Assembly: GCF_040712075.1 (NCBI RefSeq)
Contig: NZ_JBFCVL010000007.1
Location: 62,001 to 126,000 of the forward strand
DNA: 64,000 nt
Source: Fodinicurvata sp. EGI_FJ10296
Lineage (GTDB): Bacteria > Pseudomonadota > Alphaproteobacteria > DSM-16000 > Inquilinaceae
Reading direction: 5' to 3'
Shown here in pieces: positions 27,126 to 36,449 of the stretch. Position numbers and translations under genes: made by a program. The notes under the pieces are model-generated. The model was not told the DNA's origin. It saw only the letters and a program-made list of their open reading frames with translations, and did no database searches. Within the stretch, counting starts at the first letter, position 1, and each line of letters starts with the position of its first letter.

Positions 27126-27905
27126 GCTACCTCGCCATTGGATATACCTCCCTTATTATAGAAGAAAATCAGTACCTTCAATCGAAAAGGTAATGTAACG
27201 CTTGATCCATAGGCGACAATATGAACACAAGTCATTCGCCGCTCGCCGGGATCGCGATGGCGATCGCTGCCGGCTTCAGGCGATTCGCCGCACCGCCAGC
27301 GCCCCGATAGTGTGGCGCGCCACACTATCGAGCGATCACAGCGTTCCGGCACGGCGCCCGGCGTTCGGCTGAACCCGAATCGACTTTGTTTTCAGTGAAT
27401 TCGGACATTGTGGAACCGGCACTCAACGTCTATTGTCACTTTGCGACATAGTATGTGTGCCGGCCTCCGGTTGGCGTTTCGGTATTCTGTACCGGAGATT
27501 GCCCTGGGATCCAGAGTTACGGACAAAATCGCCGCAGAATGCAGCGGTAGCGTCCTTTCTTCCAGGATCACCGTGTGCCTGCCGATGATTTCGACCGGGG
27601 CTTCCATCACCCCGACGCGATCGACTTCGTTACGGCCGATTGGCCGGATCAAAGGGCTGGGGCAAGTCCGTCCGCCGACAGGCGACGGCACACATGTGAA
27701 AGGTAACGGTGTAACCGGGGTTGACCTGACGCTTCCTGTTTATGGGCGGCGCCATGTCCGGAGACGGCTGGTATCGGTCCTGGCTTGCTGTCACAGCGCC
27801 GTTCCGAGTTCGGCCTGCCGATCCGCATACCCCCCTAAGCCAATGACGCGTTGTCGGCTCCGTCGTGTCGCACGGCTGTCGGCGGTTGCGTCGTAAGGAT
27901 CGTTC
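27126..27905 (+). other. Divergent amiC/rne intergenic region and probable RNase E leader
   Basis: A 780-base region without a convincing gene. The bases next to amiC are AT-rich and probably carry its promoter. A perfect palindrome lies at 27305-27330. The 575 bases downstream of it probably include the rne promoter and a long leader, as expected for RNase E mRNA, which is autoregulated through its 5' region in characterised species. A weak promoter-like pair is TTGTGG (27408) with TATTGT (27431), 17 bases apart. An open frame at 27408-27896 has no recognisable domain and looks non-coding. Confidence 0.5.
27305..27330. repeat. Perfect 26-bp palindrome
   Basis: CGATAGTGTGGCG followed directly by its exact reverse complement, with no spacer. 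It sits 180 bases upstream of amiC and 575 bases upstream of rne. A palindrome without a loop is more like an operator for a dimeric regulator than an RNA terminator, and no T-run follows on either strand. Confidence 0.85.
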
Positions 27906-30900
27906 ATGACTAAGAGAATGCTTATAGACGCGTCTCATCCCGAGGAGACCCGCGTCGTCGTACTTGACGGTAATAAGCTCGACGAATTCGACTTTGAGAC
28001 ATCAAGCAAGAAGCAACTGAAGGGCAATATCTACCTTGCAAAAGTAACGCGGGTTGAGCCCAGCCTTCAGTCAGCCTTTGTCGAGTACGGCGGAAACCGG
28101 CACGGCTTCCTGGCCTTCTCCGAAATTCATCCGGACTATTATCGAATTCCCGTCGCCGACCGCGAAGCCTTGATCGAAGAAGAATCGAAGGCTGCCGCCG
28201 AGGCCGGCAAAGCGGCGCGCCAGGCCGCGGCCCAAGGCAACGCGATCGATCAGGATGATCCGTTTGGCGATCCCCGAGACGAGGACGACGGCCGGCGCGG
28301 CTCAAGATCGGCTCAGAAGTCGCAGCAGAACGGCGGCGACAACGATGACGACGACGAGGATATCGAAACTGTCGGCGGCGACGACATCGACGAAGCCGCG
28401 CAGACCGGACCCGTCCGTCCGAAGCGCAGCTACAAGATCCAGGAAGTCATCAAACGGCGTCAGATTCTTCTGGTTCAGGTCACGAAAGAGGAGCGCGGCA
28501 ACAAGGGTGCCGCGCTCACGACCTATCTGTCTCTGGCGGGCCGTTACTGTGTCCTGATGCCGAACACGCCGCGCGGCGGCGGCATCAGCCGAAAGATCGT
28601 TTCGCCAAAGGACCGCAAGCGCCTCAAAAGCATCCTTGATGATCTGATGATCCCGGAGGGCATGGCCGTCATCCTGCGCACGGCCGGCCTGGAACGCACC
28701 AAGGCCGAGATCAAGCGCGATCTCGACTATCTTCTGCGGCTTTGGGACAACATCCGCGAAACCACGCTGCAAAGCACGGCGCCGACGCTGATTTACGAAG
28801 AAGCGAACCTCATAAAACGGGCCGAACGCGACCTCTATACCAAAGACATCGACGACATCCAGGTCGCTGGCGAGGAAGGCTATCGCACGGCCAAGGATTT
28901 CATGAAGATGCTGATGCCCAGCCATGCCCGGCGGGTCAAGCCGTACCGGGATGGGCATATACCGCTCTTTCAGCGCTATGCAGTCGAAAGCCAGATCGAC
29001 GCCATGCACAGCCCGACCGTCGCGTTGAAATCGGGCGGCTATGTCGTCATCAACCCGACCGAAGCGTTGGTCGCGATCGACGTCAACTCCGGCCGGTCGA
29101 CGCGTGAGCGCAATATCGAGGAAACGGCCTACAAGACGAATCTCGAAGCAGCCGATGAAATCGCCAGACAACTCCGGCTCCGCGATCTGGCCGGCCTGAT
29201 TGTCATCGATTTCATCGACATGGAAGACGATCGGCACAATGCGGCGGTCGAACGGCGCCTGAAAGAAGCGATGCGACAGGACCGGGCCCGAATTCAGCTC
29301 GGCCGGATCAGCGCTTTCGGCTTGCTGGAGCTGTCGCGCCAGCGGCTGCGCCCCAGTCTGACCGAGACCCATTTCGAACCCTGCCCGCGCTGCAACGGTA
29401 CCGGTCTCACGCGGTCGCTCAGCAGCTCCGCGCTGCATCTGCTGCGGGCGATCGAGGAAGAAGGCATCCGAAGCCGATCGGCCGTGGTCCGGGTTTCGGC
29501 CGCGACGGACGTCGTGCTTTTCGTCCTGAACGACAAGCGTGCGGCACTGACCGAAATCGAACAACGTTACGCCTTTTCGGTCATTCTGGCGCGCGACGAC
29601 ACCCTCATACCGCCCGAACACCGGATTGATCAGGTCCAGGCACGATCGGCTGAGGAAATCGCCGCCGCCGAAGCCCGCGCCGCCGCCGCCGCCGCCGAAC
29701 AACGACTGATCGAAAAGCAGGCGGCACAGGCGGACGAGGAGCTGGTGGACGAAGAACTCGACGGCGAGGACATCGTCCCGGTTGGCGCGTCCGCCCCGGC
29801 CCCGATCCTGGCCCCGGATGCGGCTGAAGAGTCCGATGACACCGAAAGCGCCAGACCGTCCGACGGCCAGAACGGCGACGAATCCGGTGCCGAGGGTCGC
29901 TCGAAGCGCAAACGCCGCTCACGCTCTCGCCGGCGGCGGCGTGATGATCGACCGGAGGAAAACACCGAGGAACGGCAGGAGGAGCGAGCAGAGGACGCAA
30001 CGTCCGGCCCGACCGCGGACGACATCGCCGCAGCGCCTGTCCAGGCGCCGATCCCTCACCCGACCGAGCCCCCGCGTCCTGCCCAGGAAGCCCGGATGGG
30101 CGCCGACGCCGTGGACACTCGGGCCCCGGCAGCCGATCGCAAAGACGACGACAAGCCGGTCGGCGGCGAGAGACAGCGGCCACCCGGCGGCTGGTGGGCG
30201 CGTCGCCGAGCGGCGGCGGAGGCGGCAGCCAGCACCTCGGTTGCCCGTGACGATGTTCCGACTGCTACTCCGGCCGAATCCTATCGGGCGGAAGAGCACC
30301 GGTCTGACATCAGCACTCTCGATGACGCCGAGAATGTTCTGCCCGTCGACGAGAACGCCGACGATGACGAGATCGGTGAAGTCTTCCCCTCGTCCAGTGG
30401 GGCCTATGAAGATGAAACCGAAGAGGAACGTCAGCGCAGGCGGCGACGGCGCGGCAAACGCGGCGGGCGGCGGCGGTCCGGCCGGCGGCGTGACGAGGAC
30501 GGCGTCGAGGAGGAAGACGACGATGTGGCGGCATCTGCAGAGTTCGCCAGCGGCGATCGCGACGCTGATCTCCACGATGGCGACGGCGTCACGGCTGCGG
30601 AGATCCCAGTTGAGCCGCTGAAGCCGGCCTCCGAGGAGACTGAGACCCTCCAGCGGCAGGATCGGACACCCGAACCGTCAGAGCCACAGGTCGACGAAGC
30701 AGCGGCGGAATCCGCCTCAGGCTCCCCGGAATCAGCTACCGCCATCAGCGGTGCTGTGACCGAACCGGCCGAGGGTTCCTCGGACACTGCGCCGGCGGAC
30801 CTGCAGACCGGGACGCAACCCGAGGAGGCTCCGGCAAAACCCAAAGCCAAGCCTCGGGCGCCCAGAAAGCGGGCTGCAGCAAAGACGCCGGAGGAAAAGA

Positions 30901-31499
30901 CGGGCGAAACCAAGACCGGAGAGACGACGGCGAGGAAGTCAAGAAGCCGCAAGGCGGCGACGACGACCGATACCGAGGCACCGGCCGAACCGAAGCGTAG
31001 CAGGGCACCGAGAAAATCCACCAAAGCCGCTGCTGCATCCGGTTCGGGAGACGACGCTGGCGCATCTGACGGCCCGGCCTCGGCAGCTTCAGCCGCCGAG
31101 GCCGATGGACAGGAGAAAGCGACCAAAGCGCCCGCAAAGAAGGCGACGACACGCAGCAAGAGCGGCACGGCCAGTGCCAAGGCCACCGGGAAAACCGCTT
31201 CAACCGGTACCACCAAGCGCGCTGCAGCGTCGAAAAAGACGGGCTCGACTGCAACGAAGGACGACGACGCAGGCGAACCGAAGCCATCGGCAGCAAAAGC
31301 CCCCGGGCGCAGCCGGTCCCGCGCAGGCAAAGCTGCCAATGCGGACACCCCGGCAGCGTCTGATGGCGAGGCCAAATCCGAAGCAGCACAGAGTGGTTCT
31401 GGTCAAAGTGAGTCTGGTCAGGGGCACTCTGATCGGGGGCACTCTGATCAGGGCGATGCCAAAAAGCCGCGTCGCGGCTGGTGGGCGGCAAGAGGCTGA
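27906..31499 (+). CDS. rne: Ribonuclease E
   Basis: A 1,197-residue endoribonuclease that starts mRNA decay and processes rRNA and tRNA. The catalytic half contains an S1 domain split by an acidic, Asp-rich insert (about 85-165), then the DNase I-like site with VAIDVNSG and VIDFIDME holding the metal-binding Asp residues. The zinc-link CPRC follows at about 492-495. The C-terminal half (about 570 onward) is disordered, with alternating acidic and Arg-rich blocks and a histone H1-like Lys/Ala region. It would scaffold a degradosome. A GWWA motif occurs twice, near residue 765 and at the C terminus. AAGGA precedes the ATG. Confidence 0.96.
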   Translation: MTKRMLIDASHPEETRVVVLDGNKLDEFDFETSSKKQLKGNIYLAKVTRVEPSLQSAFVEYGGNRHGFLAFSEIHPDYYRIPVADREALIEEESKAAAEAGKAARQAAAQGNAIDQDDPFGDPRDEDDGRRGSRSAQKSQQNGGDNDDDDEDIETVGGDDIDEAAQTGPVRPKRSYKIQEVIKRRQILLVQVTKEERGNKGAALTTYLSLAGRYCVLMPNTPRGGGISRKIVSPKDRKRLKSILDDLMIPEGMAVILRTAGLERTKAEIKRDLDYLLRLWDNIRETTLQSTAPTLIYEEANLIKRAERDLYTKDIDDIQVAGEEGYRTAKDFMKMLMPSHARRVKPYRDGHIPLFQRYAVESQIDAMHSPTVALKSGGYVVINPTEALVAIDVNSGRSTRERNIEETAYKTNLEAADEIARQLRLRDLAGLIVIDFIDMEDDRHNAAVERRLKEAMRQDRARIQLGRISAFGLLELSRQRLRPSLTETHFEPCPRCNGTGLTRSLSSSALHLLRAIEEEGIRSRSAVVRVSAATDVVLFVLNDKRAALTEIEQRYAFSVILARDDTLIPPEHRIDQVQARSAEEIAAAEARAAAAAAEQRLIEKQAAQADEELVDEELDGEDIVPVGASAPAPILAPDAAEESDDTESARPSDGQNGDESGAEGRSKRKRRSRSRRRRRDDRPEENTEERQEERAEDATSGPTADDIAAAPVQAPIPHPTEPPRPAQEARMGADAVDTRAPAADRKDDDKPVGGERQRPPGGWWARRRAAAEAAASTSVARDDVPTATPAESYRAEEHRSDISTLDDAENVLPVDENADDDEIGEVFPSSSGAYEDETEEERQRRRRRRGKRGGRRRSGRRRDEDGVEEEDDDVAASAEFASGDRDADLHDGDGVTAAEIPVEPLKPASEETETLQRQDRTPEPSEPQVDEAAAESASGSPESATAISGAVTEPAEGSSDTAPADLQTGTQPEEAPAKPKAKPRAPRKRAAAKTPEEKTGETKTGETTARKSRSRKAATTTDTEAPAEPKRSRAPRKSTKAAAASGSGDDAGASDGPASAASAAEADGQEKATKAPAKKATTRSKSGTASAKATGKTASTGTTKRAAASKKTGSTATKDDDAGEPKPSAAKAPGRSRSRAGKAANADTPAASDGEAKSEAAQSGSGQSESGQGHSDRGHSDQGDAKKPRRGWWAARG

Positions 31500-31550
31500 T
31501 CAACCGGCGCCGCCGACGGCGCGCCGATCTGTAATCCCGGATGCGGGTCT

Positions 31551-31597
31551 GATGCGGCGGGGCGGACGGTGGTCCGTTCCGCCGCATTCGCGTTTTG
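31551..31597 (+). terminator. Rho-independent terminator after rne
   Basis: A stem of about 17 pairs, 31551-31567 with 31572-31588, includes three G-T wobbles and has a four-base loop GGTG. CGCGTTTTGTCTT follows. It lies 52 bases after the rne stop. Confidence 0.8.
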
Positions 31598-31724
31598 TCT
31601 TGAGTGCCAGCAATAATCGGCCGCAGGCCGCAGAAGGATTGCCAGAAAAGCCTGGGGGAGGGTCAGGGGTGCCGACGAAAGTCGGAGCCCCTGTCACCCT
31701 TGATCCAGTCCTGAGCCGCGGGAC

Positions 31725-32366
31725 TCAGGAATCGGCATCCGGCTGGGCGTCCGGTGCCGCGGAAGCAAAAGCCGGCAATCCCATGCAAGTGTCGTTGATT
31801 GCGGTGATGGTCGGATATGCCGTCAGATCGATATTCATGCGTCGGGCATTATAGACCTGAGGGACCAGGCAAATATCGGCAACGGTGGGGTGACCGCCAT
31901 GACAAAAGGTGCCCGTTTCATCCGACTTCGAGAGAATTGCTTCCAATGCCGAGAAGCCTTCATCAATCCAGTGACGGTACCACGCGTCGATCTTTTCCTG
32001 CGGCAGGCCGGCTTCGTCCTTCAAATATTCCAGCACCCTCAGGTTGTTGAGAGGGTGAATGTCGCAGGCGATGGTGCTGGCAATGGAGCGTATCCGCGCC
32101 CGGGCGAGCGTATCCTTTGGCAGTAAGGGCGGATCCGGATACTTTTCTTCGAGGTATTCGATGATGGCCATCGACTGGTTCAGGACCTCGGGGCCGTCGA
32201 TCAGGGACGGCACGAATTTCTGGGGGTTCAGCGCCGCATAGGACGGCGCTTTTTGTTCGCCCTTTCGAAGATGGACGTACACGGCTTCGTGTTCGACATT
32301 CTTGAGCAGCAGCGCGATACGAACCCTGAAAGCGGCTGAAGATCTGAAGTACGTAAATAATTTCAT
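31725..32366 (-). CDS. maiA: Maleylacetoacetate isomerase (zeta-class GST)
   Basis: A 213-residue cytoplasmic enzyme that isomerises maleylacetoacetate to fumarylacetoacetate using glutathione in tyrosine or homogentisate breakdown. The zeta-class active-site motif FRSSAAFRVRIAL is at the N terminus (usual form SSCxxRVRIAL; here the Cys is Ala) and DIHPLNNLRVL is near 100. NQSMAIIEYLEE binds glutathione. No other tyrosine-catabolic genes are adjacent, so a general GST role is possible. It is convergent with rne. Confidence 0.88.
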   Translation of the reverse strand: MKLFTYFRSSAAFRVRIALLLKNVEHEAVYVHLRKGEQKAPSYAALNPQKFVPSLIDGPEVLNQSMAIIEYLEEKYPDPPLLPKDTLARARIRSIASTIACDIHPLNNLRVLEYLKDEAGLPQEKIDAWYRHWIDEGFSALEAILSKSDETGTFCHGGHPTVADICLVPQVYNARRMNIDLTAYPTITAINDTCMGLPAFASAAPDAQPDADS

Positions 32367-32762
32367 CGGGCTTCCGGTTTTCGAGGGAAGGCAGGATACG
32401 AAAGAGCACCTGCGCTGTCGGTGCGGGACGCCGCCCGCGCGGCGCCGATACCAGCGTTGTACGGTGAGAGTTTAGCCCAATGGTCGCCTTCCGCCAACCT
32501 GTGCTGACGAAACGGAGTATCGCGGATACCCTTATAGATTGAATAGACTTCCATTAAACAACTATTAGCATTAGCCTGATATCTCCTGACATCGAGGGGC
32601 CATTGCGAGGGAGTACAGACATGGTATAACCCGCGGGAATTCGCATGATAGAACGTCGTGCGATCCAACTTCGTGTGATCCAGTTCGGGGCCGCCCCACT
32701 TCGGCGTAGCGTCTGCAGGAATGCGGGCTGCCTCGGAGCTTGGCCGGATAGGAATAACGGCA
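32367..32762 (+). other. Divergent maiA/aroQ intergenic region
   Basis: About 396 bases between divergent genes. The part around 32540-32580 is AT-richer and may hold promoters. A reverse-strand open frame of 157 codons overlaps the aroQ start and lacks recognisable features, so I treat it as non-coding. Confidence 0.5.
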
Positions 32763-33215
32763 ATGCCGAATGCCGCGACAATCATGATCGTCAATGGTCC
32801 CAATCTCAATCTGCTCGGCGTACGCCAGCCCGACATCTACGGCACAGAAACGCTTGGGGATATCGAGGCGGCCTGCGCAGAGCGTAGTGCCACATTGGGG
32901 TTGGAATGCGATTTCCGCCAGACGAACCACGAAGGTGAGATCGTCAGCTGGACCCATGAAGCAAGATCGAACCATGACGGCATTATTATCAACGCGGGTG
33001 CCTATTCGCATACTTCGATTGCAATCCTCGACGCGTTGCGGGCGTGCGACCTTCCCGTCGTGGAAGTTCACATGACTAACATACACAGCCGTGAATCGTT
33101 CCGGCACCACTCCTACATAAGCCTGGCGGCGACCGGTATGATCTGCGGGTTCGGCAGCCAGGGATACTTGCTGGCGCTCGATGCAGTGGCTCGGTTGATC
33201 GCGGAAAAAGAGTGA
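32763..33215 (+). CDS. aroQ: Type II 3-dehydroquinate dehydratase
   Basis: A 150-residue enzyme that converts 3-dehydroquinate to 3-dehydroshikimate, the third step of the shikimate pathway; the type II form is a dodecamer. The signature IVNGPNLNLLG with RQPDIYG (catalytic Tyr) is near the N terminus. It is followed by QTNHEG, NAGAYSHTSIA and the EVHMTNIHSRE motif with the catalytic His. The ATG at 32763 gives the usual length. It starts the aroQ-accB-accC group, with accB beginning five bases after its stop. Confidence 0.95.
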   Translation: MPNAATIMIVNGPNLNLLGVRQPDIYGTETLGDIEAACAERSATLGLECDFRQTNHEGEIVSWTHEARSNHDGIIINAGAYSHTSIAILDALRACDLPVVEVHMTNIHSRESFRHHSYISLAATGMICGFGSQGYLLALDAVARLIAEKE

Positions 33216-33220
33216 GAAAT

Positions 33221-33661
33221 ATGACGCAATTCAATATCGACGGGGACATGATCCGCACCCTCGCGGAAATCCTGAAAGAAAGCGGCCTGACCGAAATTGA
33301 GTACGCCGAGGGTGAGAGTCGCATTCGTGTGGCTCGGCACGTACAGATTCAGGCCACGCCCGCTGTCCCGGAACTGGCGGCCGCTCCCGCGGAACCGCCG
33401 AAGGCAGAAACGCCCGCCGGCCCGCCAGCTGGCGCGGTTACGTCGCCGATCGTGGGAACCGCCTATCTGGCATCGGAACCGGGAGCCAAGCCGTTCGTTT
33501 CGGTCGGTGACGCCGTCAAGGCCGGACAGACCGTTCTGATCGTGGAAGCGATGAAGGTTATGAATCCGATCCGCGCACCGAAGGCCGGAACGGTCCGTGA
33601 AATTTTCGTTAGCGATGCGCAACCTGTGGAGTTCGGTGAACCGTTACTGGCAATCGAGTGA
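33221..33661 (+). CDS. accB: Biotin carboxyl carrier protein of acetyl-CoA carboxylase
   Basis: A 146-residue carrier that moves carboxybiotin between the AccC and AccAD sites at the committed step of fatty-acid synthesis. The C-terminal biotinyl domain has the lysine in EAMKVMNPI (about residue 112). The N-terminal half carries the assembly region and a Pro/Ala/Glu-rich linker (about 45-70). The ATG at 33221 lies immediately after aroQ; accC starts 24 bases downstream, so expression is coupled. Confidence 0.96.
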   Translation: MTQFNIDGDMIRTLAEILKESGLTEIEYAEGESRIRVARHVQIQATPAVPELAAAPAEPPKAETPAGPPAGAVTSPIVGTAYLASEPGAKPFVSVGDAVKAGQTVLIVEAMKVMNPIRAPKAGTVREIFVSDAQPVEFGEPLLAIE

Positions 33662-33685
33662 CGGCGGCACGGATCGGAGATATCG

Positions 33686-35032
33686 ATGTTTGAAAAGATC
33701 CTGATCGCGAACCGCGGCGAGATCGCGTTGCGGATCCATCGGGCCTGCCGCGAGATGGGCATATCGACCGTGGTCGTCCATTCCACGGCCGACGCCAACG
33801 GTATGGCCGTGCGGTTCGCCGACGAAAGTGTCTGCATCGGACCGCCATCGGCAAGAGAGAGCTATCTCAACGTGCCGGCGATACTGTCGGCCGCCGCTAT
33901 TACCGGCGCCGACGCCATTCATCCCGGCATCGGCTTCCTGGCCGAGAACGCGTCGTTTGCCCAGATGGTCGAGGAGCACGGGTTCGCCTTCATCGGACCG
34001 ACAGCTGAACACATTCGTATCATGGGCGACAAGATCTCCGCGAAATCCGCGGTGACGGCGGCAGGCCTACCGGTCGTTCCGGGCTCGGAAGGCGCGATCA
34101 CCGACTTCGAGGATGCGCAGTCACTGGCCGACACTGTCGGCTACCCCGTGCTGATCAAAGCCGCATCGGGCGGCGGCGGGCGCGGTATGCGGGTTTCCCG
34201 CGGGCCGGACGATCTTAAGGACGCCTTCGACGAAGCACGATCCGAGGCACGATCGGCGTTCGGGGACGACGCTGTATACATGGAGAAGTATCTCGAAAAG
34301 CCGCGTCACATCGAAGTTCAGATCATCGCCGACCAGCACGGCAACTGCGTCCACCTGGGCGAGCGCGACTGTTCGGTTCAGCGCCGTCACCAGAAGGTCA
34401 TTGAAGAAGCCCCTTCGCCGAGCCTTTCGGCGGATGAGCGCGAATACATCGGCAATCTCGCGGCCAAGACGGCACGCGAACTTGGCTATCGCGGCGTCGG
34501 GACGATGGAATTCCTTTACGAGGACGGCAATTTCTATTTCATCGAGATGAATACGCGCCTCCAGGTCGAGCATCCGATCACGGAAATGATCACGGGCGTG
34601 GATCTGGTGCGCGAGCAAATTCGCGTCGCGGCCGGACTGCCGTTATCCTTCCGTCAGGAGGATATCGTGTTTCAGGGCCATTCCATCGAATGCCGGGTGA
34701 ACGCCGAGAACTCGGAGACATTCGCTCCATGTCCGGGAACGATCACCAATCTCCATGTGCCGGGCGGCCTGGGCGTTCGTATCGACAGTCCCATCTATGC
34801 CGGATACAAGATTCCGCCGCACTATGACAGCCTTCTGGCGAAGCTCATTGTCCATGGCGCCAACCGCGACGAGTGCCTCATGAGGCTCAAGCGGGCTCTT
34901 GAGGAGTTCGTTGTCGAGGGTGTCGACACAACGCTGCCGCTGCATCATCGCCTGGTGAGGGAACCGGAATTCATACGCGGCGATTACAACATCCATTGGC
35001 TTGAAAGAGTTCTGGCCGATCGCAAGTCATGA
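33686..35032 (+). CDS. accC: Biotin carboxylase subunit of acetyl-CoA carboxylase
   Basis: A 448-residue ATP-grasp enzyme that carboxylates the biotin on AccB. It starts with the typical KILIANRGEIALRI. The glycine-rich ATP loop is KAASGGGGRGMR (about 155-166), and the ERDCSVQRRHQKVIEE and FIEMNTRLQVEHP motifs carry catalytic and metal-binding residues. The length is standard. It follows accB closely and is followed by aat after 87 bases. Confidence 0.97.
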   Translation: MFEKILIANRGEIALRIHRACREMGISTVVVHSTADANGMAVRFADESVCIGPPSARESYLNVPAILSAAAITGADAIHPGIGFLAENASFAQMVEEHGFAFIGPTAEHIRIMGDKISAKSAVTAAGLPVVPGSEGAITDFEDAQSLADTVGYPVLIKAASGGGGRGMRVSRGPDDLKDAFDEARSEARSAFGDDAVYMEKYLEKPRHIEVQIIADQHGNCVHLGERDCSVQRRHQKVIEEAPSPSLSADEREYIGNLAAKTARELGYRGVGTMEFLYEDGNFYFIEMNTRLQVEHPITEMITGVDLVREQIRVAAGLPLSFRQEDIVFQGHSIECRVNAENSETFAPCPGTITNLHVPGGLGVRIDSPIYAGYKIPPHYDSLLAKLIVHGANRDECLMRLKRALEEFVVEGVDTTLPLHHRLVREPEFIRGDYNIHWLERVLADRKS

Positions 35033-35119
35033 CTCACAAGTCATAAGCAGGCGGGCTGACGGGCTGGAGCGGCAATACCGTCCGACCAGCCCCAGCCGCA
35101 ACGGAAACGAGGATCCGAC

Positions 35120-35851
35120 GTGAGCGACAACGCGGCAGACGAAGGTCCGCCGGAATATGACGCTTCCGGCGCCGAGGCACGCACCGGGCCTGTCATCACA
35201 CCCTCACTGATCCTGAAGGCATATTCCGTGGGATTGTTTCCCATGGCCGAAAGCGCGGACGACCCTGAACTGATGTGGATCGACCCGGATATCCGCGGCG
35301 TCATCCCTCTGGACGACGGCTTCCACGTGCCAAGGTCGCTGGCAAAGGCTCTTCGCAAGACCACATTGACCTTTACAATAGACCTCGCCTTCGACGCCGT
35401 GATGGCAGGGTGCGCCGCACCGGCGCCCGGCAGGCGCTCGACCTGGATCAACCGACCCATTCGCAATCTGTACCATGAGCTTCATGTGCAGGGCCATGCG
35501 CACAGCATCGAGTGTTGGCAGCATGGCCGTGACCGTCCCGAGCTGGTCGGTGGCATCTATGGGATCAAGCTTGGCGCTGCTTTCTTCGGGGAAAGCATGT
35601 TCGCTCGCAGGACCAATGCGAGCAAGATGTGTCTCGTTCGGCTGGTCGAAACCCTGCGCGCCGGCGGCTTTCGGCTATTTGACGCCCAGTTCGTGACAGA
35701 ACATCTTTGCCAGTTCGGTGCTCGGGAGATGCCCCGCGCTGATTACCGGGCGCTGCTCACCGAGTGCCTTGACTGCCCCGGCGTCTGGCCATCGGCCGGG
35801 ACGCTGCCGCGCCCCGGTATTGCTGCGAGCCCTGGCACCCCATCGGATTGA
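35120..35851 (+). CDS. aat: Leucyl/phenylalanyl-tRNA-protein transferase
   Basis: A 243-residue enzyme that adds Leu or Phe to proteins with N-terminal Arg or Lys, marking them for ClpS-ClpAP degradation. Family motifs are YSVGLFPMAE, the WIDPDIRGVIPL stretch, and GGIYGIKLGAAFFGESMF (about 145-163), which forms the active-site pocket. The start is GTG, supported by GAGGA upstream. The N terminus has about 20 extra acidic residues. Confidence 0.95.
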   Translation: MSDNAADEGPPEYDASGAEARTGPVITPSLILKAYSVGLFPMAESADDPELMWIDPDIRGVIPLDDGFHVPRSLAKALRKTTLTFTIDLAFDAVMAGCAAPAPGRRSTWINRPIRNLYHELHVQGHAHSIECWQHGRDRPELVGGIYGIKLGAAFFGESMFARRTNASKMCLVRLVETLRAGGFRLFDAQFVTEHLCQFGAREMPRADYRALLTECLDCPGVWPSAGTLPRPGIAASPGTPSD

Positions 35852-35866
35852 CCGGCATCCACTCCA

Positions 35867-36367
35867 TTACTGCTCCGGACGGTCGGGCGTCTGCTCCGGC
35901 GGCTGCTGGGGCAGCGGTGGCGAGTTCGGTAGTGAAACCGTTCCGCGTTCCGTGTCGCCAAAATCTTCGTCTTCGAGCGGCGGCTCGTCGGCGCAAGCAA
36001 CGACCCAGACGTCAAATACGGGATGGTCGAGGGCCGAAACCGCGGGCGACGAGGAATACATCCAGCCGGAGAAGACAAGGGCCTCTTCCTCCTCTGGCGG
36101 GTTGTCGACGATCTGCAGGAACGCCGCGTTCTCGGGCGTTTCTTCCGGAGGCCGTGTCCTGCAGGCGCGGGCATGGATCGTAAGAGACCCGAACGTCGCC
36201 GGCTCGCCAACCCGCGTGACGATACGGGAAACGCGGGCGCTGATCTTATCGAGCGCCTGAAGCACGGCGTATTCGTTGTTAATGTCGGGGGCGTTGCCCT
36301 GGGCAATCGCCGAGACCGGCGCCGCAAGAATCGCGGAAAGTCCGAATGCCAGTATCAGGGATTTCAT
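35867..36367 (-). CDS. DUF2155 periplasmic protein
   Basis: A 166-residue exported protein with a Sec signal peptide (cleavage near 22, AIAQ). The core from ARVSRIVTRVGEPATFGSL to FSGWMYSSSPAVSALDHPVFDVWVVAC is the DUF2155 domain found almost only in Alphaproteobacteria; two or three Cys residues (about 68 and 131) could pair. The C-terminal tail is rich in Pro, Gln and Glu. Function is unknown. It lies downstream of the mlaD-like gene on the same strand and convergent with aat. Confidence 0.88.
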   Translation of the reverse strand: MKSLILAFGLSAILAAPVSAIAQGNAPDINNEYAVLQALDKISARVSRIVTRVGEPATFGSLTIHARACRTRPPEETPENAAFLQIVDNPPEEEEALVFSGWMYSSSPAVSALDHPVFDVWVVACADEPPLEDEDFGDTERGTVSLPNSPPLPQQPPEQTPDRPEQ

Positions 36368-36449
36368 TCATAGTCCTTCCGTATTGCCCACTCATTCCAC
36401 CGCCCGACGATCGTCAGTCCCCGAATCAGCCCTTGGGTCAGTTTCATCG

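Noticed and set aside
27408-27896. A 162-codon forward frame just before rne
   Set aside because: No recognisable domain, abundant Ser/Arg/Cys, no ribosome site; more likely leader RNA.
32363-32836. A 157-codon reverse frame upstream of maiA
   Set aside because: It overlaps the aroQ start region and shows no domain or ribosome site.
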